Of a DNA stretch of 64,000 nucleotides, positions 43,151 through 51,625 are shown one piece after another. The notes under the pieces are model-generated. The model searched no databases. It was not told the origin of the DNA and saw nothing but the letters and a program-made list of their open reading frames with translations. Each line of letters begins with the position of its first letter. The stretch's first letter is position 1. The stretch spans positions 62,001 through 126,000 of the forward strand of contig NZ_JARFVB010000005.1 in the NCBI RefSeq assembly GCF_029193885.1, given 5' to 3'. Both the position numbers and the translations under genes were made by a program. Origin of the DNA: Flagellimonas yonaguniensis. Lineage in GTDB: Bacteria; Bacteroidota; Bacteroidia; Flavobacteriales; Flavobacteriaceae.

Positions 43151-45682
43151 ATGAAGTATTTTTGGGTACTCCTTTCCTTGACCACGCTATTTTTCACGAA
43201 CGCTTTTGCCCAAAAACCCGACAAGCTTACCTCCTCTGAGCTATTCCACGAAATCCAAAAATTGAACTTTTTGGGAACAGCCCTCTACGTAGCCGCACAT
43301 CCCGACGATGAAAACACGAGCCTAATCTCTTATTTGGCCAACCACGATAAAGCTAGAACGGTTTACATATCACTAACGAGGGGAGATGGTGGACAAAATC
43401 TGATTGGTTCGGAGTTGCGGGAACTTTTGGGCGTATTGCGTACACAAGAGCTTTTGGCCGCAAGGCACATAGATGGTGGCGAGCAGCGTTTTTCCCGCGC
43501 CAACGATTTTGGGTTTTCCAAGCATCCAAAAGAAACCTTTAATATTTGGGACAGGGATAAGGTTTTGGCCGATGTGGTATGGGCTATCAGAAAAATTCAA
43601 CCTGATGTCATCATCAATCGCTTTGATCACAGAACTCCGGGCACAACCCATGGCCACCATACCGCATCAGCTGTTTTAAGCATGGAGGCTTTTGAACTCG
43701 CCAATGACCCTGAAGCATATCCTAGCCAGCTTAAATTGACCACACCATGGCAGCCCAAACGTATATTTTACAATACGTCATGGTGGCAATACGGTAGCCA
43801 AGAAGCCTTTGAAAAAGTAGATAAATCCGGAATGGTAAAGTTGGATGTGGGCACCTATTACGCTGAACTTGGACTTTCCAATAACGAAATTGCCGCAATG
43901 TCGCGTAGTCAACACCTTTGCCAAGGCTTTGGTAGGTTGACCGACAGGGGTTCCTCCAACGAATACATTGAACTTTTAAAAGGTGATATGCCAAAAAACA
44001 ATAATGTTTTCGAAGGTATAAACACCACTTGGTCCCGGGTAAAAGGAGGTAAAGCCGTTGGTGATATTTTGTATAAGGTTGAAGCTGACTTCGATTTCCA
44101 AAATCCATCCAAACATATTCTCGAACTTGTTGAAGCATATCAATTGTTGCAAAAGGTCGAAGATGAGCACTGGAAAACATTAAAATCAAAAGAACTGAAG
44201 AATATCATCTTGGCAGCAGCGGGATTGTATTTGGAGGCTAGCTCGGTAACTTCTTCGGTTACTCCAGGGAGCAATGCGACCATCAATATAGAGACCATCA
44301 ACAGGTCTGCTCCAAGTATTACTTTAAAAGAAATCGATATTATTGGAGTTGATGCCAAATTAACCCCAAACAAAGTTTTGGGAGACAACCAAAGGGAAAA
44401 TTTTGAAATCAGTTATACCATTCCAGAAAGCACTTCGTATACCAGTCCTTACTGGTTGAATGAACCTGGAACTTTGGGGACGTACACCGTGAATGATCAA
44501 ACTTTGATCGGTAAACCAGAAACCCCAAGTGCTTTTAAAGCTATTTTTACTTTAGTTATTGACGGTGTTGAAATCCCTTTTGAAAAATCCGTAGTGCACA
44601 GGTATTCCAAACCTGACAAAGGCGAATTGTACGAACCCTTTGCCATTTTGCCCGAAGTAACTTCCAAAATCGATGAAAAGGTCTTGATTTTTGCCACTTC
44701 CGATACCAAAGAAGTTCAGGTAAAAATAAGAGCAGGAAAAAATGATGTTTCTGGATCAGTTGTGCTGAACCACCCATCAGGATGGGCAGTTAGCCCGAAC
44801 AGTATTCCTTTTTCCATTGCGCAAAAAGGGGAGGAAATCTCTGTGATGTTCAATGTTACCCCTCCCAATACGGAAAGCGAAGGGAAAATAGAGCCGAAAG
44901 TCACTGTCAACAATAAGGTGTTCGACAAAGAACTCGTGGAAATCAGTTACGATCATATTCCAAAACAATCCGTACTGCTTCCATCAGAGGCCAAAGTGGT
45001 TCGTATGGACATCAAAAAATCCGGAGAGCATATCGCTTACATTATGGGGGCCGGGGACAATGTGCCCGAAAGCTTGGAACAAATCGGGTACCAAGTACAC
45101 ATAGTGGACCCCAATGATATCCAAAATGGGGATTTGGACAAATATGATGCTGTAGTGGTCGGGATTAGAGCCTATAATGTGGTGGATGCCCTAAAATTCA
45201 AACAACCAGTACTGTTTGACTACGTTAAAAATGGCGGCACCATGATCGTGCAGTACAATACCGCTGGTAGATGGGCCAGTCAGTTCGAAAATATCGCCCC
45301 TTATGATGTGACACTATCAAGGGACAGGGTTACCGATGAAAATGCCAAAGTTGAAATATTGGCTCCCAACAATTCATTGGTCAACTACCCGAACACCATC
45401 ACACAAAAGGATTTTGATGGATGGGTACAGGAACGCGGATTGTATTTTCCAAGTAAATGGAGCTCAGAATTCACACCGATTCTCTCCATGAAGGATGAGG
45501 GTGAAACCGACAAGCAAGGAAGTCTTATTGTAGCACCTTATGGAGAAGGTCATTATATTTACACAGGATTAAGCTTTTTCAGGGAATTACCTGTTGGGGT
45601 TTCGGGAGCGTACAAACTCTTTGCAAATATGCTTTCTGTAGGAAAAAATGAAGTAAAAAGGGACAGTAATGTCAAAGGATAA
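43151..45682 (+). CDS. Secreted PIG-L (LmbE) deacetylase with C-terminal beta domains
   Basis: This is an 843-aa protein with a signal peptide ending AFAQ (~21). The PIG-L domain at ~35-290 has the zinc motif VAAHPDDENTSLI, a GDGGQN loop and HHTASAVL with the third zinc ligand. The middle (~400-640) consists of Ig/NEW3-like beta domains. The C-terminal ~200 residues (YDAVVVGIRAYNVVDALKF, NGGTMIVQYNTA, YIYTGLSFFRELPVGVSGAY) resemble a ThuA/glutamine-amidotransferase-like Rossmann domain. It probably de-N-acetylates an extracellular amino sugar. It is followed by a micro-ORF and an SSS transporter that could import the product. Confidence 0.85.
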   Translation: MKYFWVLLSLTTLFFTNAFAQKPDKLTSSELFHEIQKLNFLGTALYVAAHPDDENTSLISYLANHDKARTVYISLTRGDGGQNLIGSELRELLGVLRTQELLAARHIDGGEQRFSRANDFGFSKHPKETFNIWDRDKVLADVVWAIRKIQPDVIINRFDHRTPGTTHGHHTASAVLSMEAFELANDPEAYPSQLKLTTPWQPKRIFYNTSWWQYGSQEAFEKVDKSGMVKLDVGTYYAELGLSNNEIAAMSRSQHLCQGFGRLTDRGSSNEYIELLKGDMPKNNNVFEGINTTWSRVKGGKAVGDILYKVEADFDFQNPSKHILELVEAYQLLQKVEDEHWKTLKSKELKNIILAAAGLYLEASSVTSSVTPGSNATINIETINRSAPSITLKEIDIIGVDAKLTPNKVLGDNQRENFEISYTIPESTSYTSPYWLNEPGTLGTYTVNDQTLIGKPETPSAFKAIFTLVIDGVEIPFEKSVVHRYSKPDKGELYEPFAILPEVTSKIDEKVLIFATSDTKEVQVKIRAGKNDVSGSVVLNHPSGWAVSPNSIPFSIAQKGEEISVMFNVTPPNTESEGKIEPKVTVNNKVFDKELVEISYDHIPKQSVLLPSEAKVVRMDIKKSGEHIAYIMGAGDNVPESLEQIGYQVHIVDPNDIQNGDLDKYDAVVVGIRAYNVVDALKFKQPVLFDYVKNGGTMIVQYNTAGRWASQFENIAPYDVTLSRDRVTDENAKVEILAPNNSLVNYPNTITQKDFDGWVQERGLYFPSKWSSEFTPILSMKDEGETDKQGSLIVAPYGEGHYIYTGLSFFRELPVGVSGAYKLFANMLSVGKNEVKRDSNVKG

Positions 45683-45686
45683 TAAT

Positions 45687-45788
45687 ATGGATACCAAATT
45701 TGAATGGAAAAAGGAATACAGCATCGTAATCCTTTTAAATGCCATATATATATTGGTTTTTTACCTCATAATGATTTTAAACAATTAG
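45687..45788 (+). CDS. 33-aa single-pass membrane micro-protein
   Basis: The ATG at 45687 lies 4 bp after the PIG-L stop. The protein starts MDTKFEWKKEYSIVILLNAI and ends in a hydrophobic run YILVFYLIMILNN, so a Lys/Glu-rich N-tail and one TM helix are predicted. The stop is 8 bp before the SSS transporter start. The tight spacing on both sides suggests it is translated and may be a small subunit or regulator of the symporter. Confidence 0.6.
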   Translation: MDTKFEWKKEYSIVILLNAIYILVFYLIMILNN

Positions 45789-45796
45789 CACCCTGA

Positions 45797-47506
45797 ATGG
45801 CATTACTCGACTGGATTATTCTTGGTAGCACCCTACTGTTCATCGTTGCATACGGTGTCTGGAAAACCCGTGGCAGCAACAATGTGGATGACTATGTCCG
45901 TGGTGGCGACAATGTAAAGTGGTGGACCATTGGCCTATCCGTTATGGCCACACAGGCCAGTGCTATCACTTTTTTATCCACACCAGGGCAAGCGTTCCAT
46001 GATGGAATGGGCTTTGTGCAGTTTTATTTTGGACTGCCTTTGGCGATGATCGTTATCTGCCTGGTATTTATTCCCATCTACAAAAAGCTAAAGGTATTTA
46101 CCGCTTACGAAATGCTCGAAGGCCGTTTTGACCTGAAAACACGAACCCTTACAGCCCTATTGTTCTTGGTGCAACGCGGGTTGGCTGCTGGGATAACCAT
46201 TTTTGCGCCTTCCATTATTTTATCCGCAGTATTGGGATGGGATTTACGAACATTGAACATAATCATTGGGATTTTGGTAATCATTTATACCGTTTCTGGT
46301 GGTACCAAAGCGGTTAGTGTAACCCAAAAACAACAGATGTTCATCATCATGTTGGGGATGTTCTTTGCATTCTTTTTCATCATGGGGGCATTGCCAACGG
46401 ATATTACTTTTGATAAAGCTCTAAAAATAGCCGGTGCCAATAATAAGCTCAATATTCTCGATTTCTCTTTTGATCCCAATAACCGATATACGTTTTGGAG
46501 CGGTATCACGGGCGGGTTCTTTTTGGCTTTGGCCTATTTTGGTACAGATCAAAGTCAGGTGCAGCGATATCTATCAGGTAGATCTGTTCGAGAAAGTCAG
46601 TTGGCTTTAATCTTCAACGGGATTTTTAAAATCCCAATGCAGTTCTTCATCCTTTTGGTAGGTGCCATGGTATTTGTTTTTTACCAGTACAACTCCTCTC
46701 CCCTCAACTTCAACCCTGCTGCCACCGAAGCTGTAATGCAATCTGAATATGCGAATGACTATCAAGCGCTTGAGAACGATCATAAAGAATTGGAGAAAGA
46801 AAAACGGATGGCCCAGCATTCTTTCTCGGCCGCTTTGGAACTCAAAGAATACAACGCCATTGAACAGGCAAAACAGGATATCATAAAAATCAATGAAAGG
46901 GAAAATGCAAACAGGGAAACCGCAAAGAATATTATTTCCCAAGCGGATGGTACCGTGGAGACCAATGATAAGGATTACGTATTTATCCACTTTATCCTAA
47001 ATAACCTGCCCATGGGGTTGATTGGTTTGTTACTGGCAGTTATTCTATCCGCTGCGATGTCATCAACGGCATCGGAATTGAATGCATTGGGAACCATTAC
47101 CGCTTTGGATCTGTATAAAAGGAACAACAAAAAAGATCATGGCCAAGAGCATTATTTAAAAGCCACCAAGGCCTTTACCTTACTTTGGGGAATAATCGCG
47201 ATTGTGATTGCCAATGTGGCCAACCTTTTTGATAACCTTATCCAGTTGGTCAACATCATAGGTTCCATTTTCTACGGAAATGTACTAGGTATATTCTTAC
47301 TGGCTTTCTTTTTCAAATTTGTGAAAGGAAATGCTGTTTTTGTGGCAGCTATCGTCACTCAGATTATTGTGATTGTAGGTTATAATCTAGACTGGATGTC
47401 TTACTTGTGGCTAAACGCCTTTGGGTGTGTCCTGGTAATTGTTTTGGCCATCATTACCCAAGTATTCGATAATTTTTTAGGTAATTCCTCTGCTATTCAG
47501 GAATAA
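45797..47506 (+). CDS. Sodium:solute symporter (SSS family)
   Basis: This is a 569-aa protein with 13 or so TM helices in the SSS arrangement. Landmarks are DDYVRGGDNVKWWTIGLSVM near the N-terminus, the Na+-site helix ATQASAITFLSTPGQAFHDG, FGTDQSQVQRYLSGRSVRES (family signature, ~250) and AVILSAAMSSTASELNALGT. A hydrophilic coiled-coil insertion of ~75 residues (~315-390, DYQALENDHKELEKEKRMAQ) precedes the SAAMSSTASELN helix. It probably imports a sugar or organic acid with Na+. It is third in the PIG-L/micro-ORF/SSS group and ends at a terminator. Confidence 0.92.
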   Translation: MALLDWIILGSTLLFIVAYGVWKTRGSNNVDDYVRGGDNVKWWTIGLSVMATQASAITFLSTPGQAFHDGMGFVQFYFGLPLAMIVICLVFIPIYKKLKVFTAYEMLEGRFDLKTRTLTALLFLVQRGLAAGITIFAPSIILSAVLGWDLRTLNIIIGILVIIYTVSGGTKAVSVTQKQQMFIIMLGMFFAFFFIMGALPTDITFDKALKIAGANNKLNILDFSFDPNNRYTFWSGITGGFFLALAYFGTDQSQVQRYLSGRSVRESQLALIFNGIFKIPMQFFILLVGAMVFVFYQYNSSPLNFNPAATEAVMQSEYANDYQALENDHKELEKEKRMAQHSFSAALELKEYNAIEQAKQDIIKINERENANRETAKNIISQADGTVETNDKDYVFIHFILNNLPMGLIGLLLAVILSAAMSSTASELNALGTITALDLYKRNNKKDHGQEHYLKATKAFTLLWGIIAIVIANVANLFDNLIQLVNIIGSIFYGNVLGIFLLAFFFKFVKGNAVFVAAIVTQIIVIVGYNLDWMSYLWLNAFGCVLVIVLAIITQVFDNFLGNSSAIQE

Positions 47507-47536
47507 AAAAACCCACTGAAAAGTGGGCTCTTTTAT
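47507..47536 (+). terminator. Rho-independent terminator after the SSS gene
   Basis: Stem CCCACT/AGTGGG with a GAAA tetraloop, an A-run before and a T-rich tail after. It probably acts in both directions between convergent genes. Confidence 0.8.
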
Positions 47537-47564
47537 TATTGTATGGAAATGAAATAGGCTTCAA

Positions 47565-48419
47565 TTACATTTTTGCCCATTCCTGTAAAGATTCTTTGTT
47601 CATTTTGACATAATCGGGATTGCCTGCGGCTTGAGCAGCGGCCAAAGACTTCTTGGCAGCCTCGATAGCAGCTTCCTTATCCCCTAGTTTTGCATAGATC
47701 AAGGATTGGGTGCGCATCATCCAATAGGATTTCCCTCCATCCATTTCAACAGCCTTGTTTACCCATTCCTTAGCTTGTTCCATGTTCATCCCTTCGGCAA
47801 AATAGTAAGAACCGGCAGCAAAGTAATCATTGGCAGTCAAATCATCCTTACTTTCCATGGCCGACTCAATACTCTTAAGTGCCTTATCCACAGTAGGTAC
47901 AACAAAATCCACACCAACATAAGTGTTCTCCCACATAATACCCAAAGTAGCGCCGTTATTGTGCAAATCATCAATGGTAATGGTAAAGGATTCAATGGGC
48001 ATGGGAATTTCCATGGTCTCCACTTTCACAGTAGCAGCCACTTTGGATGCATCCCACTCTTGTGGATTCCCCCAATTATCGGTAGCCGTATAGAAAAACA
48101 CCTCCCATACCGCTTCGTTGGGCCTAGTGTAAATGGCATAAGTACCTGCTTTTAGCTCCTTTCCTTCAACGGTTACATCATCGCTGAAAGAAATGGTTGT
48201 GTTCTCATTGGCACCAGTCCTCCAGATTTCTCCATAAGATTCAAGTCCTCCAAAAATCTTTCTACCTTTCATGGAAGGTCTAGAGTATTTAACCGTAACA
48301 TCCGTCAAACCAACCTTTTGTTCCAATGTTGATGATGGGCTGGGCGCTGGTGTCTGTATTTGTGCTTCCAAAGAAAAACACATCGAAACCGCAAATAATA
48401 AGAATGCAAATTTTTTCAT
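47565..48419 (-). CDS. Secreted DUF2911 protein
   Basis: This is a 284-aa protein with signal peptide (ending SLEAQ, ~20). The DUF2911 domain at ~30-170 has VGLTDVTVKYSRPSMKGRKI, YGEIWRTGANENTTI and KAGTYAIYTRP. The C-terminal ~110 residues form TPR-like helices (ANDYFAAGSYYFAEGMNMEQ). The function of the family is unknown; it is common and often abundant in Bacteroidota. It is convergent with the SSS gene. Confidence 0.9.
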   Translation of the reverse strand: MKKFAFLLFAVSMCFSLEAQIQTPAPSPSSTLEQKVGLTDVTVKYSRPSMKGRKIFGGLESYGEIWRTGANENTTISFSDDVTVEGKELKAGTYAIYTRPNEAVWEVFFYTATDNWGNPQEWDASKVAATVKVETMEIPMPIESFTITIDDLHNNGATLGIMWENTYVGVDFVVPTVDKALKSIESAMESKDDLTANDYFAAGSYYFAEGMNMEQAKEWVNKAVEMDGGKSYWMMRTQSLIYAKLGDKEAAIEAAKKSLAAAQAAGNPDYVKMNKESLQEWAKM

Positions 48420-48551
48420 AGTTGTAGTATGTATTTAAATGTTCAGCAAAACAAAATTAAGATAAAGCGATGCGCTATCTGTTAATTAAACCTTAAAACA
48501 AAAATAGTGAATAAGTGCCTTTGATTTGATTTTTGTTTAACAATTTATTAT

Positions 48552-48581
48552 TTTGATTAAACATTTTTCATGCTATCTTTG
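48552..48581 (+). promoter_or_regulatory. Promoter of the SRPBCC-photolyase operon
   Basis: TTTG (48552-48555), an 18-bp spacer and TATCTTTG (48574-48581) match the Bacteroidota -33/-7 consensus. The ATG follows at 48597, giving a very short leader. Confidence 0.65.
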
Positions 48582-48596
48582 TTTAAATTCATTTAG

Positions 48597-49094
48597 ATGC
48601 AACTCTATCAATTGAAATCCAAGCAAGTATTTCCGATTAGTAAAAAGGAAGCTTGGGACTTTTTATCGGATCCCAAAAATCTAGCAGTAATTACCCCTAA
48701 GCATATGGGATTTCATATTTTGGCAGGAGCTGGCAGGCCTATGTATCAAGGCCAAGTAATTCAATACATTGTAAAACCGTTTCCGTTCATCTCCACCAAA
48801 TGGGTTACCGAAATCACCCATCTAAAAGATGGCGAGTACTTTGTGGATGAGCAGCGTTTTGGTCCTTACTCCCTTTGGCACCACAAGCATTTTTTAAAGG
48901 AAGTTCCGGAAGGTGTGGAAATGGAGGATGTTATCGATTATAAATTGCCTTTTGGGTTTTTGGGACAATTGGCCCATCCTTTACTAGTAAAAAAACAACT
49001 GCACAAGATTTTTGAGTTTCGGGAGAAGAAGCTTGCCGAATTGTTCGGCCAGGTGGAAGGAAAAGAGAATCTTTTAAGCATAGGAAAAGTATAA
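48597..49094 (+). CDS. SRPBCC-fold ligand-binding protein
   Basis: This is a 165-aa cytosolic protein. It starts LKSKQVFPISKKEAWDFLSD and has FISTKWVTEITHLKDGEYFV, RFGPYSLWHHKHFLKEV and DVIDYKLPFGFLGQLAHPLL, the pattern of the SRPBCC/CDC-like subgroup that binds hydrophobic ligands. The gene ends 1 bp before the photolyase start, so the two are co-translated. Such pairs recur in light- or stress-induced clusters of marine Flavobacteria; the ligand is unknown. Confidence 0.87.
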   Translation: MQLYQLKSKQVFPISKKEAWDFLSDPKNLAVITPKHMGFHILAGAGRPMYQGQVIQYIVKPFPFISTKWVTEITHLKDGEYFVDEQRFGPYSLWHHKHFLKEVPEGVEMEDVIDYKLPFGFLGQLAHPLLVKKQLHKIFEFREKKLAELFGQVEGKENLLSIGKV

Positions 49095-49095
49095 G

Positions 49096-50409
49096 ATGAA
49101 CCATCCAATTTCAATTTTTTGGTTCAGGCGTGATTTGCGACTGGATGACAATGTTGGCTTGTACCACGCACTTCAGAACGAAATACCGGTATTGCCAATT
49201 TTTATTTTTGATACCGAAATACTGGAAAAGCTTCCAAAAAATGATGCAAGGGTAACCTTCATCCACGAACAGCTTCAAAAAATGAGCAATCAGCTCAGGC
49301 AAAACCATGATAGCGGAATCGCACAGTTTCACGATACACCCAAAAAGGTTTTCCAACAATTATTGTATGACTACAACATTGAAGCGGTCTACACTAACCA
49401 CGATTATGAACCTTATACCAAAAAGCGAGATGACGAAATAAAATCTTTTTTGGAAGAAAACGATATTCCCTTCAATACGTTTAAGGATCAGGTAATTTTT
49501 GAAATGGACGAAGTGGTAAAGGACGATGGTGATCCTTACGTTGTGTACACCCCATTTATGAGGAAGTGGAAAGAAAATTTCAATCCACCCATCCATTTGG
49601 TGGAATACGATACACTGAACAACCTTGGCAAAAACTTATATCAGTCAAAATCCTTACCTCAACTCTCCCTTGAGGATATGGGGTTTGAGAAGTCCTCTAT
49701 AAAAGTCCCCGATTTTACGGTCACTTCGGATCTGATTCAAAAATACGGGGATACTCGGGACTACCCAGCCAAGGAAAAAGGTACTTCCCGATTGGGACCA
49801 CATTTGCGATTTGGCACCATTTCCATCCGCAAGGTGGTAAAAAAAGCCATTGATGTAAAGAACGAGACCTTTTGGAACGAGCTTATCTGGAGGGAATTCT
49901 TTATGCAGATTCTCTGGCATTTTCCACATACCGTCAATGAGGCCTTTCGAGCCAAATACGATAGAATCGAATGGAGAAACAACGAAGAGGAATTCGAAAA
50001 ATGGAAAAATGGAAAAACAGGCTATCCACTTGTGGATGCTGGAATGCGTGAGCTCAATGAAACGGGGTATATGCACAATCGGGTCCGTATGTTGGTGGCC
50101 AGTTTCCTCTGCAAACATTTATTGATCGATTGGAGGTGGGGCGAAGCTTATTTTGCTGAAAAACTTCTGGACTACGAAATGGCCAGCAATGTGGGTAATT
50201 GGCAATGGGCTGCAGGTAGCGGTGTGGATGCTGCCCCCTACTTCAGGATATTTAACCCTACCACACAGATCAAAAAATTCGATAAGGACAAAAAATACAT
50301 CAATACCTGGGTGCTTGACCTTCAGGAGCTAAGCTATCCGAATCCAATGGTTGATCATAAAATGGCTCGTGAACGATGCTTAAAAACATATAAAGAGGCA
50401 ATAAGTTGA
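49096..50409 (+). CDS. Cryptochrome/photolyase family protein
   Basis: This is a 437-aa protein. The N-terminal antenna domain starts SIFWFRRDLRLDDNVGLYHA. The FAD-binding domain has RLGPHLRFGTISIRKV, WNELIWREFFMQILWHFP, the loop PLVDAGMRELNETGYMHNRV, and WRWGEAYFAEKLLDYEMASN leading to NVGNWQWAAGSGVDAAPYFR. This matches class I CPD photolyases, which use blue light and FADH- to split cyclobutane pyrimidine dimers. A cryptochrome sensor role cannot be ruled out. It is second gene after the SRPBCC protein. Confidence 0.92.
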   Translation: MNHPISIFWFRRDLRLDDNVGLYHALQNEIPVLPIFIFDTEILEKLPKNDARVTFIHEQLQKMSNQLRQNHDSGIAQFHDTPKKVFQQLLYDYNIEAVYTNHDYEPYTKKRDDEIKSFLEENDIPFNTFKDQVIFEMDEVVKDDGDPYVVYTPFMRKWKENFNPPIHLVEYDTLNNLGKNLYQSKSLPQLSLEDMGFEKSSIKVPDFTVTSDLIQKYGDTRDYPAKEKGTSRLGPHLRFGTISIRKVVKKAIDVKNETFWNELIWREFFMQILWHFPHTVNEAFRAKYDRIEWRNNEEEFEKWKNGKTGYPLVDAGMRELNETGYMHNRVRMLVASFLCKHLLIDWRWGEAYFAEKLLDYEMASNVGNWQWAAGSGVDAAPYFRIFNPTTQIKKFDKDKKYINTWVLDLQELSYPNPMVDHKMARERCLKTYKEAIS

Positions 50410-50479
50410 AGCTTTTTCTCTAATTTTAAGATTAAAAAATGTCTTTCTTCATTTTGGAAGAAAACCACAAAATTGCGAA

Positions 50480-51484
50480 ATGAAAAACCCCGTTATTCAA
50501 ACCTTTCCATTAAGTTCCCCATGGCAAACTCTTGACCCATTTTTGTTCAGTGTATACCATTTGGACCATTTTCCCAAAGGGAATGACGAAATGGGACCCG
50601 ATGCCTCATTGCTTAGAGGGAGAAACTTGGGAAGCGATTTTGACCCAAGCTTAGCATGGCGTATGTACCACGGACAGACCATTCCAGGGTTTCCATACCA
50701 TCCACACCGGGGTTTTGAAACCATAACTATTGTGAACAAGGGGTTTTGTGATCATTCCGATTCTTTGGGAGCTGCTGGAAGATTTGGTCAAGGTGATGTA
50801 CAATGGATGACGGCAGGCAGAGGTGTGCAACACTCCGAAATGTTCCCATTATTAAAGGATGATGAAGAAAACCCTTTGGAACTGTTTCAAATTTGGTTGA
50901 ATCTTCCCAAAGCCGGTAAATTTGTTGATCCACACTTTAAGATGCTGTGGAACGAGGATATTCCAATTGTGGAAGAGGATAATGCCAAAATCAAAGTGGT
51001 TGCGGGAACTTATAAGGATGTAGCTCCTGTTGCTCCTGCACCAGATTCATGGGCGGCCAGCCCTGAGAACGAAGTTGCCGTCTGGAACATTCATGTTGAT
51101 ACAGACTCGGAATATGTGTTGCCTAAAGCCAGTGAATCGGTCAACCGTGTACTATACTTTTATGAAGGTGACGAGATTCATATAGGGGATAAAAAAATCA
51201 ACCCCAACTTTGGAATTGTATTGAGTCCTACCGAAGATGCAAAAATCAAAGTTGGTCCTGAAAAAGCGCATTTTATGCTATTGCAAGGGAAACCTATAGG
51301 TGAACCGGTTGCCAAATACGGCCCATTTGTAATGAACACCCAAGAGGAAATCCAAAAAGCCATGGAGGAATATCGGCTTACCCAGTTTGGGGGATGGCCA
51401 TGGCCACATCCAGATAATGTACATGATAAGAACAGAGGTCGTTTTGCACTTTATCCTGATGGGAAATTAGAAGAGAAAAAATAA
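50480..51484 (+). CDS. Pirin family protein
   Basis: This is a 334-aa bicupin. The N-terminal cupin has the pirin metal site HPHRGFETITIVNKG, with later His/Glu in WMTAGRGVQHSEMFP. The C-terminal cupin contains YFYEGDEIHIGDKKI, and the C-terminus ends QFGGWPWPHPDNVHDKNRGR. Pirins bind iron or other metals, and some have quercetinase activity; the function here is unassigned. It follows the photolyase by 70 bp on the same strand, so a shared stress response is possible. Confidence 0.92.
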   Translation: MKNPVIQTFPLSSPWQTLDPFLFSVYHLDHFPKGNDEMGPDASLLRGRNLGSDFDPSLAWRMYHGQTIPGFPYHPHRGFETITIVNKGFCDHSDSLGAAGRFGQGDVQWMTAGRGVQHSEMFPLLKDDEENPLELFQIWLNLPKAGKFVDPHFKMLWNEDIPIVEEDNAKIKVVAGTYKDVAPVAPAPDSWAASPENEVAVWNIHVDTDSEYVLPKASESVNRVLYFYEGDEIHIGDKKINPNFGIVLSPTEDAKIKVGPEKAHFMLLQGKPIGEPVAKYGPFVMNTQEEIQKAMEEYRLTQFGGWPWPHPDNVHDKNRGRFALYPDGKLEEKK

Positions 51485-51625
51485 TTCTTTTCTTACGGGA
51501 CTTATTATTTTGCTCCATAATCCTTTTAAAATGTGAACTTAAAAGGAATTCTTCATACATTAATACCTAGCCAGAACCAATTGAATAGAAATCAACCTTC
51601 AACTATTCAATAAACTAACTTTCAA

